Of a DNA stretch of 64,000 bases, positions 35,716 through 47,100 are shown piece after piece. How positions within the stretch are numbered: position 1 is the first letter of the stretch; each line of letters starts with the position of its first letter. The notes beneath the pieces were generated by a model. That model made no database searches. It was not told the origin of the DNA and worked only from the letters and a program-made list of their open reading frames with translations. The position numbers were made by a program, and so were the translations under genes. This DNA is from Lingula anatina (Eukaryota > Brachiopoda > Lingulata > Lingulida > Lingulidae): assembly GCF_001039355.2 (NCBI RefSeq), contig NW_019775798.1, positions 128,050 to 192,049 on the forward strand. The letters run 5' to 3'.

Positions 35716-36343
35716 AGGGACTAACTATGAATGTAAAAATGAATCCATTGACCATTGGTAAGTACGGGAAAATTGTTGTTTACTCCAGGAAAATTCATTT
35801 TTTTTGTCAAAACGAAGAGTATTATCCCTTTAAACAGACGAAGAAATATCACAGCAACTCATCAAAACACAAAGATGTATTGATCATAAGAACTCCTGAT
35901 ATAAGACATCATAATTATATTTCTTAACTAAAGGCAGTATTCTGAATAAAATAAAACGATACCGAAAAACACTGAATATTATTCTGAATAGAATAATTCA
36001 TGAACAATTATTATATGATAGTATTTTGAATAGAAGTAAACAACAACAAAAACATTGGATAGTACTCTGAATAAAACGTAACGATTAATCATTGGATAGT
36101 TTTCTGAATACAGTGAAATAATATCATATGAAGACATATGGTCCTCCCAGAAGAAGCTAATCACATTTTCAGAGAATGGTCACACCTAAATAATGTACTT
36201 AAGGATAATAATTATACAAAAAGTTTTCTTCGCTATTTGTATATTATTTGTCCAAAACACATACGTATCACACAGGATAGAATTAAACTAATAAAGATAA
36301 AACGCATTATGAAGAACAGAAAAAAAGAAGAAATCTCCCAGGA
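33464..36343. other. Intergenic region between tail-to-tail genes B and C
   Basis: The first 1.7 kb repeats 27262-29170. From 35174 the sequence is unique, with a MITE at 35467-35833 and a long A tract at about 35680-35714. From about 35930 to 36120 several copies of a TCTGAATA-type word (for example TTCTGAATAAAAT, TTCTGAATAGAAT, CTCTGAATAAAAC) recur at roughly 30-60 base spacing. Confidence 0.55.
35467..35833. mobile_element. MITE family Q, copy with TTAA ends
   Basis: 367 bases from TTAAAGGGATAATAACTCTT to the inverse AAGAGTATTATCCCTTTAA. The TTAA at both ends fits piggyBac-style target duplication (inference). An A tract of about 35 bases sits inside. Carries GACCACGTGACCTCCATTGA shared with the other copies. 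No transposase. Confidence 0.78.
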
Positions 36344-39300
36344 CTAATCTGAATGAGGGAAGTTTTCGAAAATGTCTTCAAATTCAGAGATGTCAGTCAT
36401 TAGCGCCCTCTGGTTGAGAGAAATGTACAACAGATTCAACGCTCGTGGAACTACGGTGACATTCTGATCCAACGCCCACCGGATCAGAACCGCCTGTGTT
36501 GTAGTGTGAACGCTTCTAGACACTACCTTCAAGTCATTGCTGGACATTAACGGATTTTGACCGTCTTCTGTCTGCCATTTTTGTCCCATTATACTGTGCC
36601 CCATGAAACGAATACCGTTGTCATCGCAGAGCTGTCGTAATTTTGTCCTTCTTTTCATGAGGTCGAATCGACTGTGAACGACGGATATTGGTACCTTGGC
36701 GATTTTGATTAGATCTCGAAGGTTCTTCATTTTAAAGTCCATAACTCCCAAGGAACGAATGCTTCCCGTAGCGTTCATTTCTTCCAACGTCTGCCATGAT
36801 TCTTTTAATAATTCCCAACACTCCACGTTCTTGGGGTCACAAGATGGTGCTTGCAGCAAGACCAGATCCAAGTAGTCAGACTGAAGTCTCTTCAATGAGT
36901 TTTCCACCGACTTTCTGGTGGCGTCTATACCTAAACTGTCTTGAGGAACTTTAACAATAACGAAAGCGTCTTCTCGTTTGCAGTATTTGTTGTTCGCCAA
37001 AACAGACCCCAGAATAGACTCGGACTCCTCGATTAAATCTGGGTCAAATAACCTAAAAAATTCACAGAATTTCTTAATTCATCTAAGTTATGATAACTGT
37101 AATACACTTGATAGCTGTAATACATGATAACTGTAATACATATTATTACACTGTTCTACCATCTTTATCAGACAACATAATTGTTGTAGAAATGAACTGT
37201 CACAGTTTGTAGTTTGATATTTCAAATTTCAAAAGATTTGTGAGCCTTTAGGCCTACAACACTGCACTGGAATCCAGGATGCTGCTAATAGCGGAACACA
37301 AAGACGGATAGCATGAAACAATACATGAGACCAATTCTAATATAAGAGGGGGTTGATAAAAAAACGCCCGTTTTACTCGTTATACTAATTTTAATTTGGA
37401 AGGGAGAAAAGGGGGGCACTTGCTCGGACGGTATATACTTTCTGCTAGATCCGCCATTGTTGTATAAGTCAGCATCCATTTTTTCGTTAGCCAAGGCGTT
37501 CACTTCAGTACTGGAAACGAAACATAAGATGTAAAGGATTTAAAAAGGGATATATCGGCTCATGTATGAACGTTCCCCTACCTGTATCCAACTTTGAGAG
37601 CGTATTCAAGGGCAGCTTTTAACTCACTGTGAGGTATGTCTCCAAGTCCCAGTCCCAGGTCAGGCACTGTGGAAAAATTCAACAAAGTTACACCAGCATT
37701 TATTTATTATTTTCGTGATATAATTCAATGATAAAATATTATAAATTCATAATAATGTTTCATAAAGTTTTGATTTAGTTTGCATTAACCACAATATTAA
37801 AACATTTTTGAATGTTTTTTTTACGTTTTTAATATTAGCAAAGGAGTTTATGTACGTTTTAACGTACATAAACTCCTTTGCTAAGTCAATTTAAGTGGCT
37901 ACGTTAATAACGTTCTATGGGATTTTTGTTCTCTTTTTTAACATATATTATACTACACGTTAAGTACTTTCGTATCCGCTCTTCAGCAGTGAAGTTTCAA
38001 ACTTCAGGTCACTCGTTATTGTCCAGTTCTCTCTCTCTTCGATTGCAGTAAATGTCTCCAGTTCCATGTGTTTCAGCGTTTTCATCAGCTCGCTGATAGG
38101 GGCCTCGTCAACTTTCATGCCACAAGTCATTTCTAAAACAAATAAATAAATAAATAGTGAATTAACTTTGATAACGTGAAGTCTTTTTTCTTGGTAGAGG
38201 ACATACACAGATGACAGAAAGACAGAAAGACAGGAATTTAATTACTACTGAAAAGAACTTGCGGAGACCTGCTGGTATAAGAAATACGACCAGCAGGCAC
38301 GTTTAATCATTTTTAAAATTATCGCTCTCAGAAGCCTCACCAGCGCTCAAGCCACATTTTTAATAAAATCAATTAAAATTATCTTTGATATAATATGTCT
38401 TTCTTGGTGGGCTTACGAACTTGACCATGAAAAAACATGCATTTGAATAGTCAATCTTTATCAAGGTGGAGAATCGTGAGGAATATGACCATGTTAACGT
38501 CATGCTGACGTCATACCGACGTCACTACTAGACTAAATAAATGGTAATAGACAATTTAAAAGATGTACACTTTATGTTAGGCAGCCTAAAAAAAGTCAAA
38601 TAAGCTGTTGAGTGGGTGGGTGGGGGGTGGGTCCTTCCCTCTCCATGCTTCTATCAGTAACACCCACCGAGCGGCTTTTCCTCCCGGATCTTTATACATC
38701 CGTCTATATATTCGGCATCTGTACCAGGTGGGACCTCGTACTGACAGTTCAGCCAGTGGAGAAATATGGCGATGGCGATGTTTGGCGGGTTGGGACCTTT
38801 CGCTCGCACCTGATGCCACCAGCCCTCAGGTACGTAAATGATGTCTCCTGGATTGGCCGTTATATTATATACATCCACCTTGGTTACGTTGGGAAAATTG
38901 ATCAAATCCACGGACTCGATATCAAGCTGAGATATACCTAAAATTTAAAAAACATATTTCTGAGGTGGTGTTGCCAATGTTTTCTTACTAATACTAATTT
39001 TGTGCATTGACAAATACTAAACAACTACGTGAAAAATCCCCAACTCGGAAGATGGGAGGATGGAAACGCAAGTCTGTGATATATCTGATAAATAACTTGC
39101 AGTTTTAATGAAGTGCACATTGGGCTCTCACCCCGATTTACCAATAAGGTCTCAATATGAAAATGTTCCTTATAAATTACGTTGTTGTACAAAGTCAACT
39201 AATTTGTTTAAACTGGCTTGAAATGTATTTTTGTTTTGAGGCAACATTTAGTGTTCATACTGAATGAGGATAAGTCTATATAATCATGAATTTTATGCGT

Positions 39301-41118
39301 CTTAGGTCTATGCTTGAAAGCTAGTGAGAGTGAGAGATTAACAAACGACCTGTATGATGCTCAAAGTCATCGCTGTATGCGTTCTTGCCGTCTCTAGGTG
39401 TAGTCAGTATCCACTGTCTCTGACCGGTCACCTGGGCGAAGAAAGTCTCCGTGATGTCAAGGTGAAGGTCGGTGCTGGACCAACCGGCATTGAAGAAAAT
39501 TTGGTACTGCTTCATCTAGATAATTGAAAATGCACTGTTATTGAATCATCATCTGCTTCCAAGTTTTGGAGGTAGGGAGCAATAAAAATCAACGAACAAT
39601 GAAAGTGGGTAATATTTTTTGTTTCCTGAATTACACATTTTGTAATGCACCCTTGTAACCGTTGACTTAATTTAGAAAAAAAAACTACTTACAATTTTTA
39701 AATAAGTGTCACAACCGAATATTTTTGGAAGGGTAACGTCCTCCGCCATCTCTGAAGTTATTCCAAAGTCTAAGTAGAGTTTTTGGTTCTTATAATGACT
39801 GGAATTAATAAATAAGTAGGATAGTAAGTATTCAGTTTATAAACACATTGTCACGAAATGAGTTAATAAAACAAATAGATGAACTGACTGATGAAATATT
39901 AAATTACAAATCTAACAAACGAGCTCCCAAACGCAAATATGTACAATTTTGCTTGATATAAAAGGGCCACTGACACTCAGAACTGGAATGTAATAATGTG
40001 ATTTGAATAGTTAAATAACTTTTTTACCCAACATGTACCCCGGTAGGTCAGTCCACCAGTAAGGCAATAAAGCGGATTGCGAGCTACATGCACCGATACG
40101 TACCAGTGACAGTGAACGGGTATATACAGTTTGTAGAAGACTGCACATAGGTGAGTCACTATTCGAATGGAAACGTTAACACCCCTACCCTCTACCTGGA
40201 CTACACGTTGATTTTTAACTAGACATTCAAAGATATGTCTCTGGTTATTTCATGCCACTATTTACCACTGTGTTGCGTTGGAGAACAGTGCGCTTATTTA
40301 ATCTGCAGCTCTGGCAGAGGGTAGAATACCACCTTGGAAATAGACCTTAGGGTACCCGAGGAAATGTGCAGAGGGAGTATGAAAAAACGCCCCGAGATTC
40401 AGAGGGCACCAAAAAAAAAAAAAAAAAAAAAAATAATAATAATAATAAAAATAAAAAACTCTCAACTGTCTTACACATATCTGCATGTCTCTGCCGTTTC
40501 CACTATCAAGAGAGATATGATAATAAACTACCGAGTTTACTGTCCGCACAGTGCTCTTTAAAACTCAGGGTGATAGAAATGGACGGACGGTATTTATCAG
40601 GATTTTTCTGCTAAAGGACCCGAATAAGTGAAGGAAATAAAGGGGCCAATCGAATCCAATTTAAAGACAGAAATATCTGAGCTTTCTTACTTGAGAAAGT
40701 CATCCATATGCATTGCCATATGGACAAAGTGATTTTTGTCGACTGAAGTGTTTTTAAACATCACGTTGAATACTTGATGTCCAAATTTCTCTCTCAGGTA
40801 ATCCTCGCTCTTCCATCTTTCCACCGCAGGCCAGTGCTTTACTCCACCTCGCACTATCATAGGGACAGATTTCCTCATAAAGTCCCTGTAAAAAGTCTCC
40901 GGATCAGGAAATTCGTCTAGCTCGACGATCCCCTTCTCCTCATCTGCGTGGTATCCGAAAGGGCGCAAGTGTCCCTTGGGTGGGGTGCCTTGTGGAAGAT
41001 CGGCGTCATTTATCGATATTGTCTGTGAAAAATCTTCAAGATTTGGACCTAGAAAAGTCCAGGCCAAAGCTAACAGCACAGGGATCGCCCCAACATACAG
41101 TTTCGTCTGATACTCCAT
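36344..41118 (-). CDS. Gene C: membrane-anchored JmjC oxygenase fused to aldo-keto reductase
   Basis: Seven exons on the minus strand: 41118-40691, 39798-39693, 39515-39350, 38937-38668, 38132-37968, 37666-37582 and 37052-36344, giving 642 residues. Much closer to gene B than to A (MEYQTKLYVGAIPVLLALAW; KHWPAVERWKSEDYLREKFG). JmjC ligands H196, D198 and H275 and Arg211 are kept. In the AKR part D410 and K441 remain while Tyr is Glu415 and His is Gln474. The exon 3 donor is a weak GTCGTT and exon 4 uses GTGGGT. Exon 5 is one codon longer than in B. The ATG at 41118 is chosen to match A and B, although an in-frame Met exists further upstream. Gene C is tail to tail with B and divergent from the TMEM26-like gene. 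Confidence 0.86.
37835..37884. repeat. Perfect 24-base inverted repeat, intron 5 of gene C
   Basis: Arms 37835-37858 and 37861-37884 (starting TTAGCAAAGGAGTTTATG) are exact reverse complements separated by TT. The transcript could form a 24-pair hairpin with almost no loop. Confidence 0.9.
40186..40323. mobile_element. MITE family P, copy in gene C intron 1
   Basis: 138 bases bounded by TACCCTCTACCTGG and CTCTGGCAGAGGGTA, with internal TTTTTAACTAGACATTCAAA similar to the other family members. Confidence 0.72.
40411..40447. repeat. A-rich low-complexity tract
   Basis: About 22 A followed by AAT repeats, in intron 1 of gene C. Confidence 0.85.
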
Positions 41119-41699
41119 GTTACTGTACCATATTCTCATCTTCAAAACAAACACAGGGGGTTCTATTTCGCCTAAATCGAGGCAAACACGGGGAGAGTGT
41201 TGCACAACTCCTGTGACAAAAGGATTTTTTGTTCCGCACTAGTTTCTACCTATAGAACAAGTTTCACGTGGGACTGACCTCCATTTGCAGCTTGCCACCA
41301 AAAGGAGTAGACGTTTCTCCTTTTCTTTTTTGTAGGATGCTAAAATGAGCTGGGGTGCATGTTTAAAGGGATACTGAAGCATAACACCCGTGAAAAGTTT
41401 AACACAATAAATGCACCGAATAATCATACACAACCGACACTGGTTAGATCTTTATAGACCTTTTCATTCTTTTCAGTGGGAAGACGCTTCGATAATTGCA
41501 AAGGGAATAATAGGGTTATCACTGTGGGAATTAATCAAGCTCTACCTACCGAGCTCTGTCTTATTGTGACAGACGTTTTGTATTCGTCATTCGCGTCCAA
41601 GGTAAAATGAAGTTAGTTTAGGACTAGAGACCGTGAAAACCGTGGAAGCGGAGGCGCTTTTTTCTTATACTTGAAGCCAGCTGAATGATGAAATTAACT

Positions 41700-41810
41700 C
41701 CATGCAAAAAAATCGCGTTGTACAGTAGATAAAATTGTCATATATTATCCAGATATATGTGTATCTGTGGATATCTAGTAAAAATCAATTTGTGGCCCTG
41801 GTAGAGGGTA
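41700..41810. mobile_element. MITE family P, right-end fragment
   Basis: Ends GCCCTGGTAGAGGGTA, with TGTGGATATCTAGTAAAAAT matching (inverted) the left part of the copy at 51308. The left end was not found. Confidence 0.6.
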
Positions 41811-43409
41811 GAGACAGTCATGGGCGGGAACAGCCAGCACGTTCAACATCGGGGAAAAGATTGTGTATTAAAAATACTTATTTAAGAGTTGAAGCCCGAC
41901 TCTTCTAAGAACCCTACCGTTATTCTATGTAGCAAGACTAACTAAGAGCAATTTCGATGAGAATAATATTTGAATTAATTCTATCTTGCAGCAAGACGAA
42001 CACAGCGAAAAAATAAATGAAAAAATATATATAGGTCAAAACAATACGCTTAATGCTATTAAGTACAATATATTTAAAGTGAAATAGGCCCTAATATACG
42101 ACTCTCAGAAAGCCCCGCAAGAAGCACGTGTGTGTCTTTGTGTGTATGGGGGGGGGTGACGTAATGTTTTAAAGAATTATTTCCGTATAAATTTGGTTTG
42201 CAGAAGTGAACAGGGCCAATAAACCCCCTACTGAAGTGTTTAAAATTTCGTGTGTGTGTGTGGGGGGGGGGGGGGGGGGGGGGGNNNNNNNNNNNNNNNN
42301 NNNNNNNNNGGGTAGGTGGGTGGGGGGGGGGGTGGGGGGGGGGGGGGGGGGGGGGTGGGGGAGGGGGGGGAGGGTAAGCTTCCTACATGCCCCCTCCCCC
42401 TTCCTCGGCTCCGACATCTGTGTGACAACATACATGTATTCTGAGCGGAGCTTCACAACCGTCCTAGGTTATGGATTGTGCTCAAATGCTTTAGGTGTGC
42501 ATCCCAACGCAATTCCCAGGTGAGCATTCAGCAAGGTCAACACACTGACACACTTTAGTGCTAGGCCATTATCTGCCAGCGATGTTTAATATGCGAGTTT
42601 ATGTTCTTCCAATCAAATTCTCCACAAAAATGCTTCATAAATATGCCAACGTGTTTTAAAGCACACCGTATTTGGCTGAGGCACGGGGTAATGCCCGTCA
42701 TTGATTTCTGAGGACGACCCGAGGCCTCGTTTGAATAAAACCCCATCGATTTGTCGCAGTCTGCGGCTCACTAGCTCACTTCAGAAAATTATCGATCTAG
42801 AAGGCTAATCTCCAGTGAGAGAGAGAGTTTCTTTGTCTGTGAGTCGTAAGCGTGCGGAAGAGAGGGAGATCTTTGTTCATAGTCATCAACACTCGGAATA
42901 CTCTAGGAACTAAAACTGAGGCACGGGGGAAGCCGGGCGGGATTCATTTGGTCCTGCGGCCAGTTACCAGAAGCCGAATATCTTCAGCCTGCTGGGTAGG
43001 TGAAGAACAGACTAGCCGACAGGTTAGCGTATCTCTTGGCGGTTGAGCGGTATATGTCAGTGTTCGAGCTGATAATTGAAATCATTGGTGCCCTGGTAGC
43101 ATTTTCAAACCAAAACATCAGGCAGTGTTTTTTCACAAGCAGTCCAGGCAGTCAATGCCTCATCTCTTCTAGGCATGCAGGACGTGTGAACTCAGCAAAG
43201 CCGGTTATTTTACTCTCTATCCAAGCTCCTCGGCAACGCTTTTGGTGAATCTCGGATCAACTTAACGCCAAGTACGATCAGGAACAGTGTATACAATTGA
43301 CTTGTAGCCTAAAGAGGCCTCTGACCACTACCCACAGCGTACAGTATTGGTGACCGACATACCGAGTGGGTGAAAGCCTACCTCTCCTACAGCAGCACTG
43401 GCAGCAACC
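41811..43409. other. Region between divergent gene C and the TMEM26-like gene
   Basis: Contains the G tract and N gap and, nearer the gene, about 600 bases of more GC-rich sequence (about 42780-43409) that may hold the promoter and 5' UTR of the TMEM26-like gene. No convincing coding exon. Confidence 0.4.
42253..42372. repeat. TG/poly-G tract containing a 25-N gap
   Basis: A TG run passes into poly-G, 25 Ns (42285-42309) and then G runs broken by single T or A. ORFs reading glycine or proline across it are artefacts. Confidence 0.9.
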
Positions 43410-44130
43410 ATGTTAAACCTTGGTTGTGCCTGCGTCTTTATAAGATGGCTAACGGCATGGTTGGTGTTAATAGTCTTCACCTCCCTCCTGCTGGTGGGAC
43501 GAAATGGCGATCAAGTGGTCTTCAACCACCATCTTGACCCTGCCTCACTGACCACCCTGGTCTTTGCCGCTGTCCAGTTCCTCGTGGTGCCCCTGGTCAT
43601 TGTAATGCTATGCAAGAATGATATTGCCATCAGTTTCGTCAAGTAAGTATTCTGTATATATAAATTTATGACAAGGAATATCAACAACGCTAACCTACTT
43701 CTAATTTATTTAATAAACCAAGTGTTGTAAAGCCCATTGTCAGTATAATATGTTTACATATTACATGTGACCCAAAGCGATGCCGTGCATGATTACTCAT
43801 TGTTTTAGTGGGCTTATGCAATCAATTCCCGGATAATGCGCTATTGTATCGATCGCCCGGACTGTTCTTGGGACGTTGTCAACACTGTAGAAAATATACC
43901 ATAATGACTATATAAATAATACAAGTAACAGATATGAGTAATAGAAATAAATGATTCAGTGTTAGAGTGGGCCAGAAAATTTATAGATTCGGTTTTATTT
44001 ACCCAACCCTTCCATAGGTTAATTCATGTACATGTATTTTAGAACTATGCACCCGTATATTTGGGTACATTTGATTTTGCCATAATAACGTTAAACTTAA
44101 GTTTTGGTTGGCACTACAGCTAATGTGTAT

Positions 44131-44177
<47 letters not shown>

Positions 44178-47100
44178 TTAAGTCAGTCAGTTGGTTAGTT
44201 CATCTTCAGACTTTCACCTTACTGCATTTTAGAGCAATTTGATTATTTTCTTCAAACTCTCATAAATACCACATTTTACAAAATGCAAGAAAATAGCGTA
44301 AACCTCATCATAGGACATATGTTATGTAATATCTCTGGCTGGCAAAATATTGACTTTGCCCCTCTTAATACGGAATTCTGGTATCATGACAGCAGTTTCT
44401 GGGCAATATGTTTTTACATGACATTTCAGGGCAAGTAATTCTAGCACATCTTCTAATCACATTTTCTATAATTGGATATTGGTTATATCAAGTAAACAGC
44501 TTGATATATTCAGATAGCCTTCCACAGTTCACTTCCCTTATCAGCTAACCTGACTGATGTTACTGTGTTTATATGCGTGGCATTTACCGAATGCAAAAAT
44601 GAAAATAACTAAAGCAGATATTATATACATGTACGCTAGTTTTCTGTAATAATTAGTTTTGTATTGCTTCGGTTCATATAACACTAATGGATTTAGGAAT
44701 AGGTTCTTTCTGATTAAGTGCGACAAAGAAAAAGAAGCAATAAATAAATAAATAAATAAATAAGAACAAAAACTGTCATATAGTAAACAGTTTCACATAA
44801 ACATTTATTACTCTGATTATGTTCTGCTTGTCCGTATATGAAAACAAACTTACAAATAAAATGAGATTTTATAAAGCATGAATAATGACCGCCGCAAGCC
44901 AGACAAGCTCCTGGAAACATGGGTTTCATATATAGGTCATTTCCTAGAACCTTATACAATAGTTTGGTATACCTTGATACAGAACTCTGCGGGAAACGCT
45001 GGACCAGGTGTTAAGCTGGAGAGCAATTCAGTTTATTTTCTCTGGACAAGCAGTTATCTTTGCGTGGAGTCTGTGAGATGACCCAAGTTGGACAGGCCCC
45101 ACAACTCTACTCGGTTTTTGCTCACATCTGATTTTCAGTCCGTTCCTTGTAATTTTTATGTACAGTATGTGTTGGTTTGCGTGCCCATGTATTGTAAGCC
45201 TATTTCGAGCTGGAACATTTCGCACTTGACTATCTTATATTGTGGCGGAAAAAACGAAAAATAAACAATTGAAGGATTTTACGAAATGTCTCATTATTGG
45301 GCGTTTCACATTGAGCTAAACACATATAAATAGCTGGTCAGAATATTATGGTAGATAAGAAATACTAACTTGCTTTTCCACCCATGTGAATGCGGAAAGA
45401 TAAATGCAAACTTGATATGAAGCACGAATTATATTCAATTTTCATTGAGTGAACGTTCGATGGTAATACGGTTACGTGCCGCAGATGGAAACCTTGCTTT
45501 TCTTTGTCTCTATTCAGTCCACAGTTTGTATTAACCTAGTAGGGCACCGTGACCTCTGGGCTGCTTACAAAGGCGATCATATTACGTGATTTAATTCCCC
45601 GAAGCCTTAAAGAAGAATCAACTAACAAGAACTGATATTGATTAGCTGCGCGCTGAATGCACTGTGTCACTTATGGTGGGAGTATTAAATGAAATATCGA
45701 TCATAAATGCACAGAAGCAGACTAAACCGCTTTTCATTTAGTTAGCATACGTGATTACAACATTATAATCGATTTTGTGGATATTTATTCGCCTGTTTTG
45801 TGTATCTCATGTCTTGCACGATATACCTGTGCTGCTTTTTCTGCCACGAGGCGGCGTTTTCTGTGTTGTCAGTATTGTGTAGGTTTGGGCTGCACCGTTC
45901 GTGGGTAGATGTCAGTTTAACCGCTACAATTACCAAATTGGCAGCTTCCCTGTCTTCTTCTCAACGCCTGGAGAAGGCGTGTTACTCTGTTAGACTGGGT
46001 TCCGACAGATTTAGATCGATCCATCTGGATCGACCTAACTAGCTGGGGGTTCACGCTAAATATTGCTACCAGCTTCCGGGAGCAGAGCGAGCACAAAAGT
46101 TAATGACCCCCATACAGCTTTTAGTAGGCGGGACAGACATTTAAGCCGATTAAGCTGACAGCAATCTAGTGACACTCCCCAGGGGGATAGATCGATCTAA
46201 ATATCTGCGGGAATGGTCTCTTAATCGCCAGTGTTATCGCGTATGAGCCGTTGGTTTCTAGATGTACTAAAACGGTTCTTGAACTATTCCAAGTGAGAAT
46301 TTGTGAACCTATGATGATTAGCAGCAGCATAACTGGACGACTGCGGTGGAACTCGAACCCACAGCCTCCGAATCACTTATCCACATTAGAAGTCCGACGC
46401 GCTAATCCATTGCGCCACGGAGCCGTTCATGCCACTCTTTTTTTTATGCATTCCAGATCGGATATTCTGTGTTGGAAGCTAACACTTTAATTTCAAAAAG
46501 GGGGAAAAAATTGGTGCATATTGTTGTGCACCTAATAGTGGAAGGGTAGTTTTTCTCTTTAATTTTACTTTGCTTATTGATTTCTCATTTTCTCTCTTTT
46601 GAAAAAACACATTTTCATTGCAGCTAGGGCCTACTAATATTTTAAAGCGTCTACATATTTTGTACGGGAAACATACAGTGTGTATATAGAATAGAGTATA
46701 TTTTAAAACCATTAACATTCTTTTTCCAGGATCATCTACTGGTTCTCCGACCCTGTATCAACATGCGTGCTTCTCTCCCCAATACTAATTGCCACGGTGC
46801 TACCAAAGTTATGGCTGCCAGACGCCAACGCCATAAACACCGCCCAGAGAAACGCTACAAGCAGTGCCGTTGTTTGGTTGATGGAAAAAAACACCAGTAT
46901 TCTCCAAGTCTGTCCCTTGTGGTTCTCTGGTCAGTGTACAGTGGACACGGGGCCTCTGCTCAATTCACTGAGTGTTGGAGCTGTGGTGAGAATTTTTAGC
47001 TATTAGAATACAAAATGTGTTAAATTGTACCTGATTACAACATTCCTTGTCTATCTAATGCAATTTGATTTTAATCAGTTTTTCAACTGAAGTTTTTAAA

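Noticed and set aside
42169-42523. Gly-rich or Pro-rich ORFs across the G tract
   Set aside because: They read through poly-G and 25 unknown bases; artefacts.
44714-45225. Minus-strand ORFs of 65-81 codons in the TMEM26-like intron
   Set aside because: No homology recognised, AT-rich, interrupted by microsatellite; random ORFs.
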